Shown: positions 31,501 to 40,413 of the stretch, piece by piece
Position numbering within the stretch: position 1 is the stretch's first letter
Layout of the letters: every line of letters starts with the position of its first letter
DNA from: Azolla caroliniana
Taxonomy: Eukaryota > Polypodiophyta
Length of the DNA: 64,000 bases
Assembly (NCBI GenBank): GCA_043228905.1
Contig: JBHGNT010000016.1
Span: 9,920,001-9,984,000, forward strand
Reading direction: 5' to 3'
Position numbers and translations under genes: made by a program
Notes under the pieces: generated by a model
Database searches by the model: none
Seen by the model: the letters and a program-made list of their open reading frames with translations, nothing else
Told to the model about the DNA's origin: nothing

Positions 31501-32105
31501 AGCTACCTACCAACCCTCGTGCCGAGGACCATTTGGAGAGGCTACGCAAGATCCAGATGGATCTCTCTACTCACCTTCGTCATGCTCAACACACACAGAA
31601 GACTTATGCAGATCGTCATCGGATTCCCTCCTCTTTTGCCATCGGAGATCGAGTATGGCTCTTACGTCGTCACATCAAGACTACTCGACCGTGCGACAAG
31701 TTGGATTATCGACGACTCGGTCCTTTCCGTATTACGGGGAAGATTAATGATGTCACCTTCCGCCTGGATCTCCCTCCACAGCTTCAGATACATCCGGTTT
31801 TCCACTGTTCTCTTCTTGAACCTTATAAAGCAAACACCATTCCCGATCGTGTGACACCGCCGCCGCCCCCGCTGGAGTTGGACGCTGGCCCGGAGTATGA
31901 AGTTGCTGCCATCCTCGATTCCAAACTTGTTCGCAACAAACTTTATTACTTGGTCGATTGGCTCGGTTATAGTCCGAGCGAACGTACTTGGGAACCCGTC
32001 GAGAATGTTGCCAATGCACAAGATCTTCTTGCTGATTTCCACCGAAAGTATCCGGACAAACCCGGTCCGCAGTTAGCGCCGACTCGTTCCACTCGTCGTC
32101 GTTAA
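28521..32105 (+). CDS. pol: Pol polyprotein of the intact chromovirus (PR-RT-RH-IN-chromodomain)
   Basis: The -1 frame opens after TGA 28518-28520 and runs to TAA 32103-32105, about 1,194 codons. There is no ATG near its start (the frame after the overlap begins TTGAGTCCA), so it should be made only as a Gag-Pol fusion. Domains: protease with LLDSGANS (about residue 55); RT with [33 protein letters not shown] and catalytic IIYLDDLLIYS; RNase H with MEADASDFALGS, YEIHDKELLAIV and VFSDHKNLAYF; integrase with HDTHTAGHFGST...CDACC zinc site and D-D-E (CLDFITDL, ISDRGPQF, DGQAERTNQTLEQ); GPY/F module RRLGPFRITGKI; C-terminal chromodomain YEVAAILDSKLV...YYLVDWLGYSPSERTWEPVE. All catalytic residues are intact. 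Confidence 0.95.
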   Translation, partial: RVKRLSPAKIGAIWLDSSPRSVQPISGSIPSKQVSNVFLAQVIVSTKSTPPVPVLALLDSGANSCFMDRNFAQASQISLRKLPCPASVVVIDGRPIASGNIVEESEPIQVVLGSFVCIISFNIISSPEHPIVLGLPWLELHNPAIDWRTREVRYRPPQESTHRVSTISLHQLREEGSKEAMFLFAISVHPSSTIKKDSSIQLPAKYHPYADVFDKVKAGTLPHHRPYDCPIDLQPGTEPPWGPIYNLSPTELEVLRAYIEENLASGFIRHSKSPAGAPIFFVKKKDGSLRLVVDYRGLNKVTIRNRYALPLISSLLERVNGAKFFTKIDLRGAYNLVRIRPGDEWKTAFRTRYGHFEYTVMPFGLTNAPAVFQHMANDIFRDLLDICLIIYLDDLLIYSKTQEEHDSHVLLVLKRLRENGLYAKLEKCSFDCKQVEFLGYVISSKGIAMDPAKIQTVLEWQIPRSVRDVQCFLGFANFYRKFIQDYSKIILPLTQLTKKGQAFLWSIEADMAFRHLKKAFTSAPILAHVDTSKPFIMEADASDFALGSILSQQGDKEELHPVAFHSRKFNVAEINYEIHDKELLAIVDSFVQWRHFLEGSPHQVIVFSDHKNLAYFKNARVLNRRQARWAQFLTRFNFEITYRPGKQQGKADALSRRSYLAPRPGDATFDNQKQVILGPTRLHTTRIFHTPMDSRITDDIRATLKTDSFAQDILAHIDTSRASCSQSQQPGIDYRQFEYHDGLLFFKKRVYVPDCSCRLQIVQHCHDTHTAGHFGSTKTLELVQRSFWWPHMRRFVDDYVRTCDACCRAKMPRHHPYGLLEPLPIPSKPWQSICLDFITDLPVSKGFDAILTVVDRYTKMAHFVPCTKAITSEETAALVMREVFRHHGLPDSIISDRGPQFVSKFWQHLFRMLKVSCNLSSGYHPQTDGQAERTNQTLEQYLRCFLSYQQDDWAEILHFAEFAYNNAIHSSTRVSPFLAYTGFHPRWSVIDTPELPTNPRAEDHLERLRKIQMDLSTHLRHAQHTQKTYADRHRIPSSFAIGDRVWLLRRHIKTTRPCDKLDYRRLGPFRITGKINDVTFRLDLPPQLQIHPVFHCSLLEPYKANTIPDRVTPPPPPLELDAGPEYEVAAILDSKLVRNKLYYLVDWLGYSPSERTWEPVENVANAQDLLADFHRKYPDKPGPQLAPTRSTRRR
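28524..28568 (+). promoter_or_regulatory. Programmed -1 ribosomal frameshift signal between gag and pol
   Basis: Heptamer GTTAAAC (28524-28530), read G TTA AAC in the gag frame. The 6-nt spacer (28531-28536) ends in the gag TGA. An 11-bp stem follows: GTCCAGCCAAA (28537-28547) pairs with TTTGGTTGGAC (28558-28568), with one G-U and a 10-nt loop. Loop bases GGAGCC (28551-28556) could also pair with GGTTCC (28599-28604) to form a pseudoknot. The pol frame is closed upstream by TGA at 28518-28520, so the shift must occur in this overlap. Confidence 0.8.
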
Positions 32106-32116
32106 GGGGGAGATAG
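32104..32116 (+). promoter_or_regulatory. Polypurine tract of the intact chromovirus
   Basis: AAGGGGGAGATAG begins within the pol stop codon and directly precedes the 3' LTR. Confidence 0.9.
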
Positions 32117-32541
32117 TGTCATGGCAAGACTCGAACCCATGACTTTATGCTACATGGGTCGAGCTCTTACCATTAGATTAGGAATTGTATTTTGTAGGAT
32201 ATTATTTTCATTTATACTTTATCATAGAAAATTGATGTATATTCCAGATCTCTCTGGAACATTCTAGAAGCTTCAAGATTATTCCTAAAAATACTATAAA
32301 AGGAGGCACAAGGCATTGTTTTGAACCAAATTGGTTCAACACCAGTCTTAAGCCTCTTAGTCGATTTGTACTTATCTTTCATATAATATAAGAGCTGTTG
32401 TCATCATCCTATTTCTCTCTCTCTCCTCTTCTCACTTCCTCTCTCTCTCTCGGGAGTCTTACGCAGTCCCGTCCTCTTAGTACTAATAGTACTACTCTCC
32501 TTAGTACTAATTCCATCTCTGCTTTAGTACTATTCCTGACA
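32117..32541 (+). repeat. 3' LTR of the intact chromovirus
   Basis: 425 bp. No difference from 26884-27308 was seen on reading both. It is followed by the target duplication CTATC (32542-32546). Confidence 0.95.
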
Positions 32542-33598
32542 CTATCCTTTCCCGGATCCAGTGATATCTACGCTGGATGTGCTTCGTCCGGGAGTGATAG
32601 GCCGCATTCTTCGCAAGGTGGATGGCACTCTGACTGTCGCAGTAGAGTCGGTACTCCTCGTGCCGGATACCGAGCTCTCTAATGAAGTCCTTCATCCACA
32701 TTATTTCCTTGCCGGCTTCAACGGCCGCGATGTACTCCGCCTCCGTGGTTGACAACGCAACCGTCTTCTGCAGCCTCGATTGCCACGAAACAGCTCCCCC
32801 TGCATACGTCATCACATACCCTGATGTGGACCGGCTGGTATCTGCATCGGCCGACATATCCGAATCGGTAAAGCCGTCGAGTTCGGGCTTACCGGAGCCG
32901 AATCGGAGGCATACGTTTGCCGTGCCCTTCAGGTATCGGAGTATCCACTTGGCCGCGTTCCAGTGCTCTTTGCCGGGATTGCTCATGTACCGGCTCACCA
33001 CTCCGACTGCATATCCTATGTCCGGTCTTGTACACACCATTGCGTACATCAAGCTTCCGACGGCAGAGGCATATGGCACTTTCATCATGTCCTCCTTCTC
33101 AGCCTTTGTCTTGGGGCTTTGCTTGCTGGACAACTTGTAGTTTGCCAGGAGGGTTGAACCGACCGGTCTTGCTTTCGACATGTTGAACCGGTGAAGCACC
33201 TTTGTCACATACTTCTCCTGTGACAGCCACAACTGCTTCTTCTTCCGATCCCGGATGATGTGCATCCCTAGTATTTGCCTCGCCGGACCCAGGTCCTTCA
33301 TTGAGAAGGTTCGGTGAAGCGCTTTCTTCAGCATCTGTATCTTGACCTGGTCCCATCCGACGATCAACATGTCATCCACGTACAGGAGGAGTATTAGAAA
33401 GTCTCCTCCTTCGAACTTCTTCACAAACACGCAGTGATCGGACTGCGTTTTGTGGTACCCTTCGTCGGTCATGAAAGAGTCGAACTTCCGGTACCATTGC
33501 CGGGGAGCCTGCTTCAGTCCGTAAAGGCTCTTCTTCAACCGGCATACCAGGTGCTCCTTCCCTTTCTTCTCGAATCCTTCCGGTTGCTGCATGTAGAT
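32542..33598 (-). pseudogene. Copia C reverse transcriptase-RNase H
   Basis: On the minus strand from 33592: MQQPEGFEKKGKEHLVCRLK, KSLYGLKQAPRQWYRKFDSF, LLLYVDDMLIVGWD (catalytic YVDD), then RNase H with DGFTDSDMSADADTSRSTSG, ALSTTEAEYIAAVEAG and YCDSQSAIHLAKNAAYHSRT. It is cut at 32542 by the chromovirus and finishes at 26883-26744. A TAG at about 33596-33598 (DLEE-stop-IYMQQ, in place of E) splits it from the upstream RT. Otherwise it is well preserved. Confidence 0.92.
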
Positions 33599-34534
33599 CT
33601 ATTCTTCGAGGTCACCGTGAAGGAATGTCGTCTTCACGTCCATCTGTTCTACCTCGAGGTCCATGCTTGCCGCTATGCTCAGCACCGTCCGGATGGAGGT
33701 CATCTTCACTACCGGGGCAAATATCTCGTCGAAGTCGACGCCCTTCTTCTGCTGAAACCCCTTCACCACGATCCTGGCTTTGTATCTCGGGGGGTTTCCG
33801 GCATCTCCCGGTTTCAGCTTGAACACCCACTTGTTTCGAAGTGCCCGCTTTCCTTTCGGCAACTCCACAAGTTCATATGTGTGGTTCTCATGCAGGGAAT
33901 CCATCTCTTCCTGCATGGCACTTAACCACCTGCGGCTATGGGTGTCAAGCTTTGCTTCTTCAAAACTCTCCGGCTCCCCCTCGTCGGTTAGAAGCACGTG
34001 CTCTGGTTCCGGAAATCTCCGGGGGGGCCTTCTCTCTCTTAGAGGATATCTCCGTTCCGGAGCTTCGGTAACCGGCTCCTCCGTTTCCTCTTCATCCGAA
34101 TCCATTTCGGGATCGGGGCCGGTTCCGGTATCAGTTTCATCTTCCTCGGCCGGTTCTGTTTCTTCACCGTCTTCGGCCGGATCCTCGAGTGCTAACCGGT
34201 CCCTTGCCGGTCGGGACTGCTCCTCGTAGAGTTGATCCTCACCGGACGACTTGGAGCTCTTCATCTTCTTCTCCGACTCACAGTCGGCGAGTGTCTTGTC
34301 CTCCATGAAGATGATATCACGGCTCCGGAATATCTTTTTGTCGACCGGGTCCCATACTCGGTAGCCGAACTCGTCGTCGCCGTAACCGAGGAATATGCAT
34401 GGCCGGGTCTTTGGGTCTAGCTTTCCTCTCCGGTCCTTTGCCACATGCACATATGCGAGACACCCGAACACCTTCAGATGCCGGTAGGATACTTCCCTAC
34501 CGGTCCACACTCTCTGCGGCGTGTCTCCGTCCAA
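33599..34534 (-). pseudogene. Copia C integrase tail, linker and RT N-terminus
   Basis: PLDGDTPQRVWTGREVSYRH and VFGCLAYVHVAKDRRGKLDP are the integrase tail. An acidic linker follows, then RRWLSAMQEEMDSLHENHTY, KARIVVKGFQQKKGVDFDEI and LEVEQMDVKTTFLHGDLEE of RT. It is bounded by two stops: TGA at about 34538 (in place of Ser in INRSPSVPLD) and the TAG at 33598. Confidence 0.9.
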
Positions 34535-34540
34535 AGGTAC

Positions 34541-36479
34541 TCAGGGTGATCTGTTTATCACGTATGTCGCCGTCGACATTGCCTCAGCCCAAAACCCCTT
34601 GGGTAATTTCGCATGCGCCAGCATACTCCGGACCCTCTCCATTATGGTCCGGTTCATCCTCTCGGCCAGCCCGTTCAGTTCCGGCGTCTTCGGCACAGTA
34701 AACTCGAGCCGGATTCCCTTCGAGCGACAGTACTCCTCGAACTGCCCCCGGTATTCCCCTCCGTTATCCGCTCGTATCGCTTTCAGCTCCTTGCTGGATT
34801 CCCTTTCCACTCTCGCGTGGAGTTCTTTGAAGACGGACAATACTTGGTCCTTTGTCTTCAACGGTGCCGTCCACAGCTTCCGGCTATGGTCATCTATGAA
34901 TGTTACGAAGTACTGGGCTCCGCCATGTGACTTCGTTTCTACCTGACACACATCAGTGTGTACCAACTCCAATGGTACACTACGTCTCGTCGGTGGCCTT
35001 GAGTGGAAGGAGGTTCGGTTCTGTTTACCGGCCAGGCAATCGGTGCACTTCTCCAGGTGCACATGCTTCACTGGAATAAGGTTGTCTTCTGCAAGCCTCT
35101 TCATCCCCTTCTCACTCATGTGACACAGTCTCTTGTGCCACAGCTCACCGGCAGTATCGGCTGCCACGTTCAGCTCCTCTGGACATAGCCGGGAATTCAT
35201 CAGGTACAGTGTGTTGACCTTCCGGGCCCGAGCCACTATCAGGCTCCCTTTGCTGAACTTCATGACACCGTTCCGGATGCTACCCGTGTAGCCTTCATCG
35301 TCTAGCCTCCCGGCCGAAATCAGGTTCAATCGGACCTCCGGAACGTGTCGTACATCCTTCAGCAGCATCTTGCATCCGGTTGATGTCATCAGCCACACGT
35401 CTCCTATGCCGGCAATCCGACATGTGCCTTCATTTCCCATCCGGACACAGCCGTGCTCACCGGTTGTATAGGATGAGAAGTATTTCTTCTCCGGGGGTCA
35501 GGTGGAACGACGCTCCGGAATCGACCACCCAGGTCATCTCTACACCGGCAAGGTTCAGCTCCCTCTCTTCGGTAATGAGCATTATCTCTTCTTCACTTGC
35601 CGCGAGTGCCGTCGTTCCTTTCCGGTCCTGCCCTCGCCGATCCGGACCTCTCCGGTCCGTGGCTCCCCGGTATGCACCGTTTCTCTCCGGTGACTTCTTC
35701 GAATCGGTGTCGTCGGCTCCGTTGTCCTTTCGGTAATGCCGACAATTCTTCCGGAAGTGCCCCGGCTTCCCACAGTAGAAGCATGTAGGTCTTCCGCTTG
35801 ACTGCGACCGGGTCCCCGACTTCTCCCGTCTTTGCGGACTCCGGTTCCATTGTCTTCCCCGATCCGATTCGGTAAGCAGCATCTTCGGATCGGAAACCGG
35901 TTCTTTATCTCTCCGACGCGCTTCTTCGTTCAAAATGCTTGTCTTTACCGTTTGTAGAGACAAGTTATCTTCGGTGCAGGAGGTGCTGAGAGTCACCACC
36001 AAGTTCTCCCAGCTTTCCGGCAATGTACACATCAGAATGATGGCTTGCATTGCATCCTCCAACGGGAACTTGATCGCCGCAAGCTGGTTCACGAATCCCA
36101 TGAACGTGCTCACGTGTTCCACCATATTCTCGCCGTCCCGGTACTTGAGGTTCACTATCTTCCTCATCAGGGAGGTCCGGTTCAACGCATTCTTCCTCTC
36201 GTAGAGGCCCGACAGCTTCTTCCACATCTCATATGCGTTGGTGTCGTTCGCCACATGTTGCAGAACACTTACATCTACATATTGCCGGATCGTCGCTACG
36301 GCTTTCCGGTTCAGGAGCTTCCACTCCGACTCTATTACCCCCTTGGGTATCTCGGCATTGTCGATCGGTTCGTACAGGTCTCGGACGATGAGAAGGTCTT
36401 CCATCTTTATCTTCCAGTCGGCGTAGTTCTGTGAGTTCAACACCATCATGCCCGGAGGCCCACTACCACCGCCTTCCAT
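34541..36479 (-). pseudogene. Copia C Gag-protease-integrase, first unit, frameshifted
   Basis: The same protein as 24081-25964, starting at ATG 36479 (MEGGGSGPPG). A single extra G in a run (CCGGGGG at about 35491-35497, against CCGGGG at about 24978) shifts the frame just after the protease motif DSGASFHLTP. The reading resumes from 35440 (MGNEGTCRIAG) to the TGA at 34538. The integrase core is otherwise complete, including PELNGLAERMNRTIMER and KLPKGFWAEAMSTATYVINR. Confidence 0.92.
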
Positions 36480-36495
36480 TTTCTGTGTTACTGTC

Positions 36496-36507
36496 GCTCT
36501 GATACCA
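36496..36507 (-). promoter_or_regulatory. Primer binding site of copia C (initiator tRNA-Met type)
   Basis: On the minus strand TGGTATCAGAGC, 3 nt inside the LTR end at 36511. An identical site is at about 25981-25992 for the second unit. Confidence 0.92.
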
Positions 36508-36510
36508 CTT

Positions 36511-37097
36511 TGTTGAACACGGTGCTCGGCCACAACCGAGGAATAGGATCAACTCACAGAAAATAGGAAATACAAAATGCACGAAGACAATAGAGAGAAA
36601 AAGTACACAGGATGTTTTACGTGGAAAACCCTAAATGGGAAAAACCACGGAAGTCCTCAAACTCCAACTATCACTATGAACAGAGATGTACAATGGTGAA
36701 GCCACAAGGCAACAACCTTGAGCTCACTGTCTTCGCCACAGGCGGCGGTAATACACAGAGGCAACGACCTCTTCGTCTTTCTCTCTCTCTCTCTCTCTCT
36801 CGGCTGCTCTCTTCACTCTCTCTGAATGGAAAACAGAAAATGAGCAACAGTCACTAAACTGTTTGCCCTAAGTCATATTTATACACATATGACTTTCGGG
36901 CTATTTACAAATATAGCCTCAAGGGCCCTTGGCAAACATATTCACAAATATGTCCCCGCATCCGGATCTCTCTCCGGGTACATTCATCATCCGGCTCCGT
37001 AACCGGGTACTCTTCATCCTCCGGTTCCGTAACCGCAACCAGGCTTGCCGTCATTCATCTCCGGACATCCCATCCGGAGGGACCGAAAATCCCAACA
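36511..37097 (-). repeat. 5' LTR of copia C (587 bp)
   Basis: TGTTGGGATTTTC...TTCAACA on the minus strand, matching 25996-26731 apart from the minisatellite and a few substitutions. It abuts chromovirus G sequence (TTTTCGTCTCG) at 37098. Confidence 0.92.
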
Positions 37098-37441
37098 TTT
37101 TCGTCTCGATCTACCTCCACAACTACGGATACATCCGGTTTTTTATAATTCTCTTCTTGAACCGTATCAAGACAACATTATTCCGAATGTATTACACCAC
37201 CTCCACCCCCGGTCGAGTTTGAAGCAGGACTAGAGTACGAAGTAGCTGCCATCTTCGATTCCAAGATTGTTTGCAACAAGCTCTACTATTTGGTTGATTG
37301 GCTAGGCTATGGTCCAAGCGAGTGTAATTGGGAACGAGTCGAGAATGTGATAAATGCTCAAGCTCTTGTCGAGGACTTTCATCGGCAATATCCCACCAAC
37401 CCAGGTCCTCCACCTAAGACGACTCGTAACACATGACATAG
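37098..37441 (+). pseudogene. Chromovirus G integrase tail and chromodomain, second copy
   Basis: Nearly the same as 23759-24076 (FRLDLPPQLRIHPVFYNSLL; YYLVDWLGYGPSECNWERVE in a shifted frame), but here it runs on into the true end of the gene (CCACCTAAGACGACTCG) and the 3' LTR. One frameshift in the proline-rich stretch near 37195 is shared by both copies, so the duplication is younger than that mutation. Confidence 0.85.
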
Positions 37442-37706
37442 TGTCATGATATAGCATGGTATGGCTTCAAAAAGATGTGAACCCATGACCTTGTGTCACA
37501 TGGCTTGAATCCTTACCATTAAACCATACATTGTACTACAAAAAATATTATTTCATTTAGGAAATCCATGTATATTCTAGATTTCTCTAGAACATTCTAG
37601 AAATTTCAACAGTATTCCTAAGCCACATTTCTAGAGTATTCCTAAGCCACATTCCTAGCTATTCCTATATATTCTCTTCATATAATATATATATCTTTTG
37701 TTATCA

Positions 37707-37768
<62 letters not shown>

Positions 37769-37853
37769 TCTCCCGAGAGTTCTACACCCCTATTAGTACT
37801 AATCCTCATCTTTTGGTACTAATTCCCTCTCTGTCTTAGTACTATTCCTGACA
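37442..37853 (+). repeat. 3' LTR of chromovirus G
   Basis: TGTCATGATATAG...CCTGACA, 412 bp, clearly related to the 425-bp LTR of the intact element (same start, CTAGAACATTCTAGAA block, TAGTACTAAT phrases, same end) but diverged. It includes a long CT microsatellite (about 37707-37767). Right flank TCATT belongs to copia D. Confidence 0.85.
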
Positions 37854-38632
37854 TCATTTAACTTGCAATTTGTAGGCAAAGCAAACCCGACTAGTTTTGC
37901 TTCTGTAGTGTTGAATCTTTCCAAGATCCTTGTCACATTCTTCTCTTGTTAACACCATAGCACGTTCTTAGTTATGTCTCGAACTATGTCCATTCCCAAG
38001 ATCTCTGTGGTCGGTCCAAGATCTTTCATGGCAAACGACTTGCCTAGTGCTTTCTTCAAGCCTCCAATCTTCTTGGTATCTTGTCTGACTATCAACATGT
38101 CGTCCACATATAGCAAGAGAATCAAGAAATCTCCTTCATTGTACCTTTTGACAAATAAACATTATTCAACTTGTGTTTTATGGAACCCATGTTCCAGCAT
38201 GAAGGATTTGAACTTCTTGTACCATTGGTGTGGAGCTTGTTTCAGACCATACAATTTTTTCCTCAGTTGACACACCATATTGTCTTTTCCTTTCTCCACA
38301 AAGCCTTCGTGCTGCTGCATATAGATTTCTTCATTTAATTCTCCTCAGTCTTGACATCCAACTGTTCAATCTCCAGATCCATACTGGTAGTTATGCTTAG
38401 AATAGTTCGGATGGATGTCATCTTCACGATTGGTGCGAAGATCTCATCAAAATCGACACCCTTTTTCTGTTGAAAACCTTCACCACAATATGGGCCTTAT
38501 ATCTGGGTGTGTTGCCATCTTTTCCAGTTTTCACCTTGTAGACCCATTTGTTTCTGAGTGCTCTCTTACCTTCCCGTAGCTCAACCAGGTCGTAGGCCAA
38601 GACATCATCCATGCAAGGAATCCATTTCGTCG
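37854..38632 (-). pseudogene. Copia D reverse transcriptase relic
   Basis: On the minus strand it has VELREGKRALRNKWVYKVKT, TPRYKAHIVVK, FDEIFAPIVKMTSI (broken frame), then EEIYMQQHEGFVEKGKDNMV, LKQAPHQWYKKFKSFMLEHG and LLLYVDDMLIVRQD (YVDD). It stops in the region after the RT fingers/palm, where chromovirus G's LTR begins (37853). It is close to copia C but from an older copy, with many frame breaks. Confidence 0.8.
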
Positions 38633-39062
38633 AAGCTTATTTTGCCTCTCACACAACTTACGAAGAAGGGGTAGTCCTTTGTTTGGTCTAAAGAAGCATA
38701 CATGGCTTTTGTGAGTCTTAAGAAAGCATTTACATCAGCTCCTATTTTGGGCAGCATCATTGAGGCAGACGCGTCGGATTTCGCCCTGGGCAGCATTTTG
38801 TCACAACAAGGCGATGATGAAAAGCTGCATCCTATGGCTTTCCACTTAGGCAAGTTTGACGCTGAAATGCATGACAAGGAGCTATTAGCAATAGTGGACT
38901 CTTTTACACAATGGAGGCATCTTTTAGAGGGATCTTCTCATCAAGTCACCGTATTCAGTGATCAAAAAAATCTTGCCTACTTCCAAAATGCTCATGTATT
39001 AAATCAACGTCAAGCTCAGTGGACCCAATTCCTCAATCGTTTCGATTTCAAAATTTTATATC
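38633..39062 (+). pseudogene. Chromovirus RT-RNase H fragment filling a deletion in copia D
   Basis: A plus-strand fragment: LPLTQLTKKG, MAFVSLKKAFTSAPILGSII, EADASDFALGSILSQQGDDE, MHDKELLAIVDSFTQWRHLL and VFSDQKNLAYFQNAHVLNQR. It has neither LTR nor gene ends. Its boundaries fall inside copia D pol on both sides, and copia D lacks its integrase tail and linker there. This looks like replacement of a deleted segment by a copied piece, not a transposition. It covers the piece missing between 7186 and 21950 in element G. Confidence 0.85.
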
Positions 39063-40330
39063 ATCCTGTAAACAAATCGAATGCCTTGGGACTTGCAATA
39101 CTCTTCGAATTGTCCTCGGTACTCGCCACCATTGTCGGTTCGAACAACCTTCAATTTCCAACACGACTTTCTTTCAATTTTGTCGTGGAACTCTTTGAAG
39201 AATGACAATACTTGATCCTTCGACTTTAGTACAAAAGCCCACAACTTTCTATTGTAGCCCACAACTTGATCCTTCGACATTCGATGCCGGCAATCTTGCA
39301 TTCTCCATTATATCCCATCTTTACATAGCCATAGTCACCAGCTGTGTAAGACGAGAAACACTCTCTCGAGGGAGTTATATGGAACGATACACCAGAGTCT
39401 ATCACCCAGGTACACTCTTCATTTGCAAGGTTTGCAGTTGCTTGTCCACAAATGAACAAAAGTTCTTCTTTACTTGTAACCACGACTGAAGTGACCTTCT
39501 TTTCAGAGATCCTTTTGGGTTCGACATCGTTTGAGACACCTTCGTCTCTCTTAAGGTGTCAGCAGTCCTTCTAGAAGTGTTCAGGTTTTCCATAGTAAAA
39601 GCATGCCAGTTTTCCTTTGGACTTGGATTTGGCTTGAAACTTATCTCTATTTTGTCGGCTCCTTTGCTTAGCTCTTCCTCTATCAGAATGTTGTGCTATA
39701 TTTGCCTCTGTCTAAGATAGGACACCCTTGTCCTTCCTTCTTGTCTCCTCATTCATGATACTTTTATTTACCACTTGTAAAGACAGGTTCTCTTCTTGGC
39801 ACGGGGTATTGAGAGTTACCACCAGGTTCTCCCAACTATCCGGTAGAGTACACAACAATAGCAAGGCTTGCATAGCATCACCTAGTGGAAACTTTGTTGC
39901 CGCAAGTTGATTCACCAGCCCCATGAAGGTGTTAATGTGTACTACTATGCTTTCTCCATCTCTATACGTCAGTCTCACAATCTTTCTCATCAAAAAGGTT
40001 TTGTTGAGGGCGTTCTTCCTCTTGTACAACCCTGACATTTTATGCCACATCTCGTAGGCATTTGTGTCGTTTGCAACGTGTTGTAGAACACTTACATCTA
40101 CACACTATATGATGGTGGCCTCCACCTTCCTATTCAAGAGTTTCCATCCAGACTCTAACACCTTGGTGGGCATTTCTTCTCTATCTATGGGCTCGTATAG
40201 ATAACTGACTATTAGAAGATCTTCCATCTTGATCTTCTAGTCCGAATAGTTGTGTGAGTTTAGGACCATCATACTTGGGAAACCACTCACACCTCCTTCC
40301 ATTCTTGCACCTCTCACCCTGATACTAGTT
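39063..40330 (-). pseudogene. Copia D Gag-protease-integrase relic
   Basis: Minus strand, several frames. Gag: MSGLYKRKNALNKTFLMRKI and GESIVVHINTFMGLVNQLAA, close to copia C Gag. A remnant of the zinc-knuckle region lies near 39560-39600. Protease: CTWVIDSGVSFHITP (Gly-Val for Gly-Ala). Integrase: KVVRTDNGGEYRGQFEEYCK, where it is cut at 39062. Stops at about 39710, 39600 and 39400 and the degraded PBS (TAGTATCAG near 40320-40328) show an old copy. Confidence 0.82.
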
Positions 40331-40413
40331 TGTTGAGTTTGAACAACAGATTCAAGGAGAAAGATCAACTAAAATACACAATGAGGAAACAGAAAACAAC
40401 AGAGAAAACACGG
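40331..40413 (-). repeat. Remnant of copia D 5' LTR
   Basis: It begins next to the degraded PBS with TGTTGAGTTTGAAC (plus strand) and is cut after 83 bp by element E at 40414. The other part of this LTR is not found on the far side of E. Confidence 0.6.

Larger units (their letters stand above)
26884..32541 (+). mobile_element. Intact self-priming-type chromovirus (Ty3 LTR retrotransposon)
   Basis: 5,658 bp. The 425-bp LTRs (26884-27308 and 32117-32541) read as identical on inspection, with ends TGTCATGG...CCTGACA. The 5-bp target duplication is CTATC (26879-26883 and 32542-32546). It contains one gag frame and one pol frame, each uninterrupted, with protease, RT, RNase H, integrase and chromodomain. 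Identical LTRs imply very recent insertion. The PBS is not complementary to a tRNA. It matches the element's own predicted transcript start, as in Tf1/sushi elements. It sits in the RNase H of copia C. It is the only element here with all parts in working order, so it may be active. Confidence 0.97.
24077..37097 (-). mobile_element. Tandem Tnt1/Tork-like copia C (two internal regions sharing one LTR), split by a chromovirus
   Basis: Read on the minus strand: LTR (37097-36511), a full internal region (36510-32542 continued at 26883-26732), LTR (26731-25996), then a second internal region truncated in integrase at 24077. The two gag-integrase segments (24081-26018 and 34596-36533) encode almost the same protein. 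The chromovirus 26884-32541 sits in the RNase H end of the first unit. Both outer borders touch chromovirus G, and about 320 bp of G (23759-24076) is repeated on the right (37098-37415). The truncated join at 24077 shows only 2-4 bp of microhomology (CCAAA). YVDD, DSGAS and the gag type fit the Tnt1/Tork group. Confidence 0.85.
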
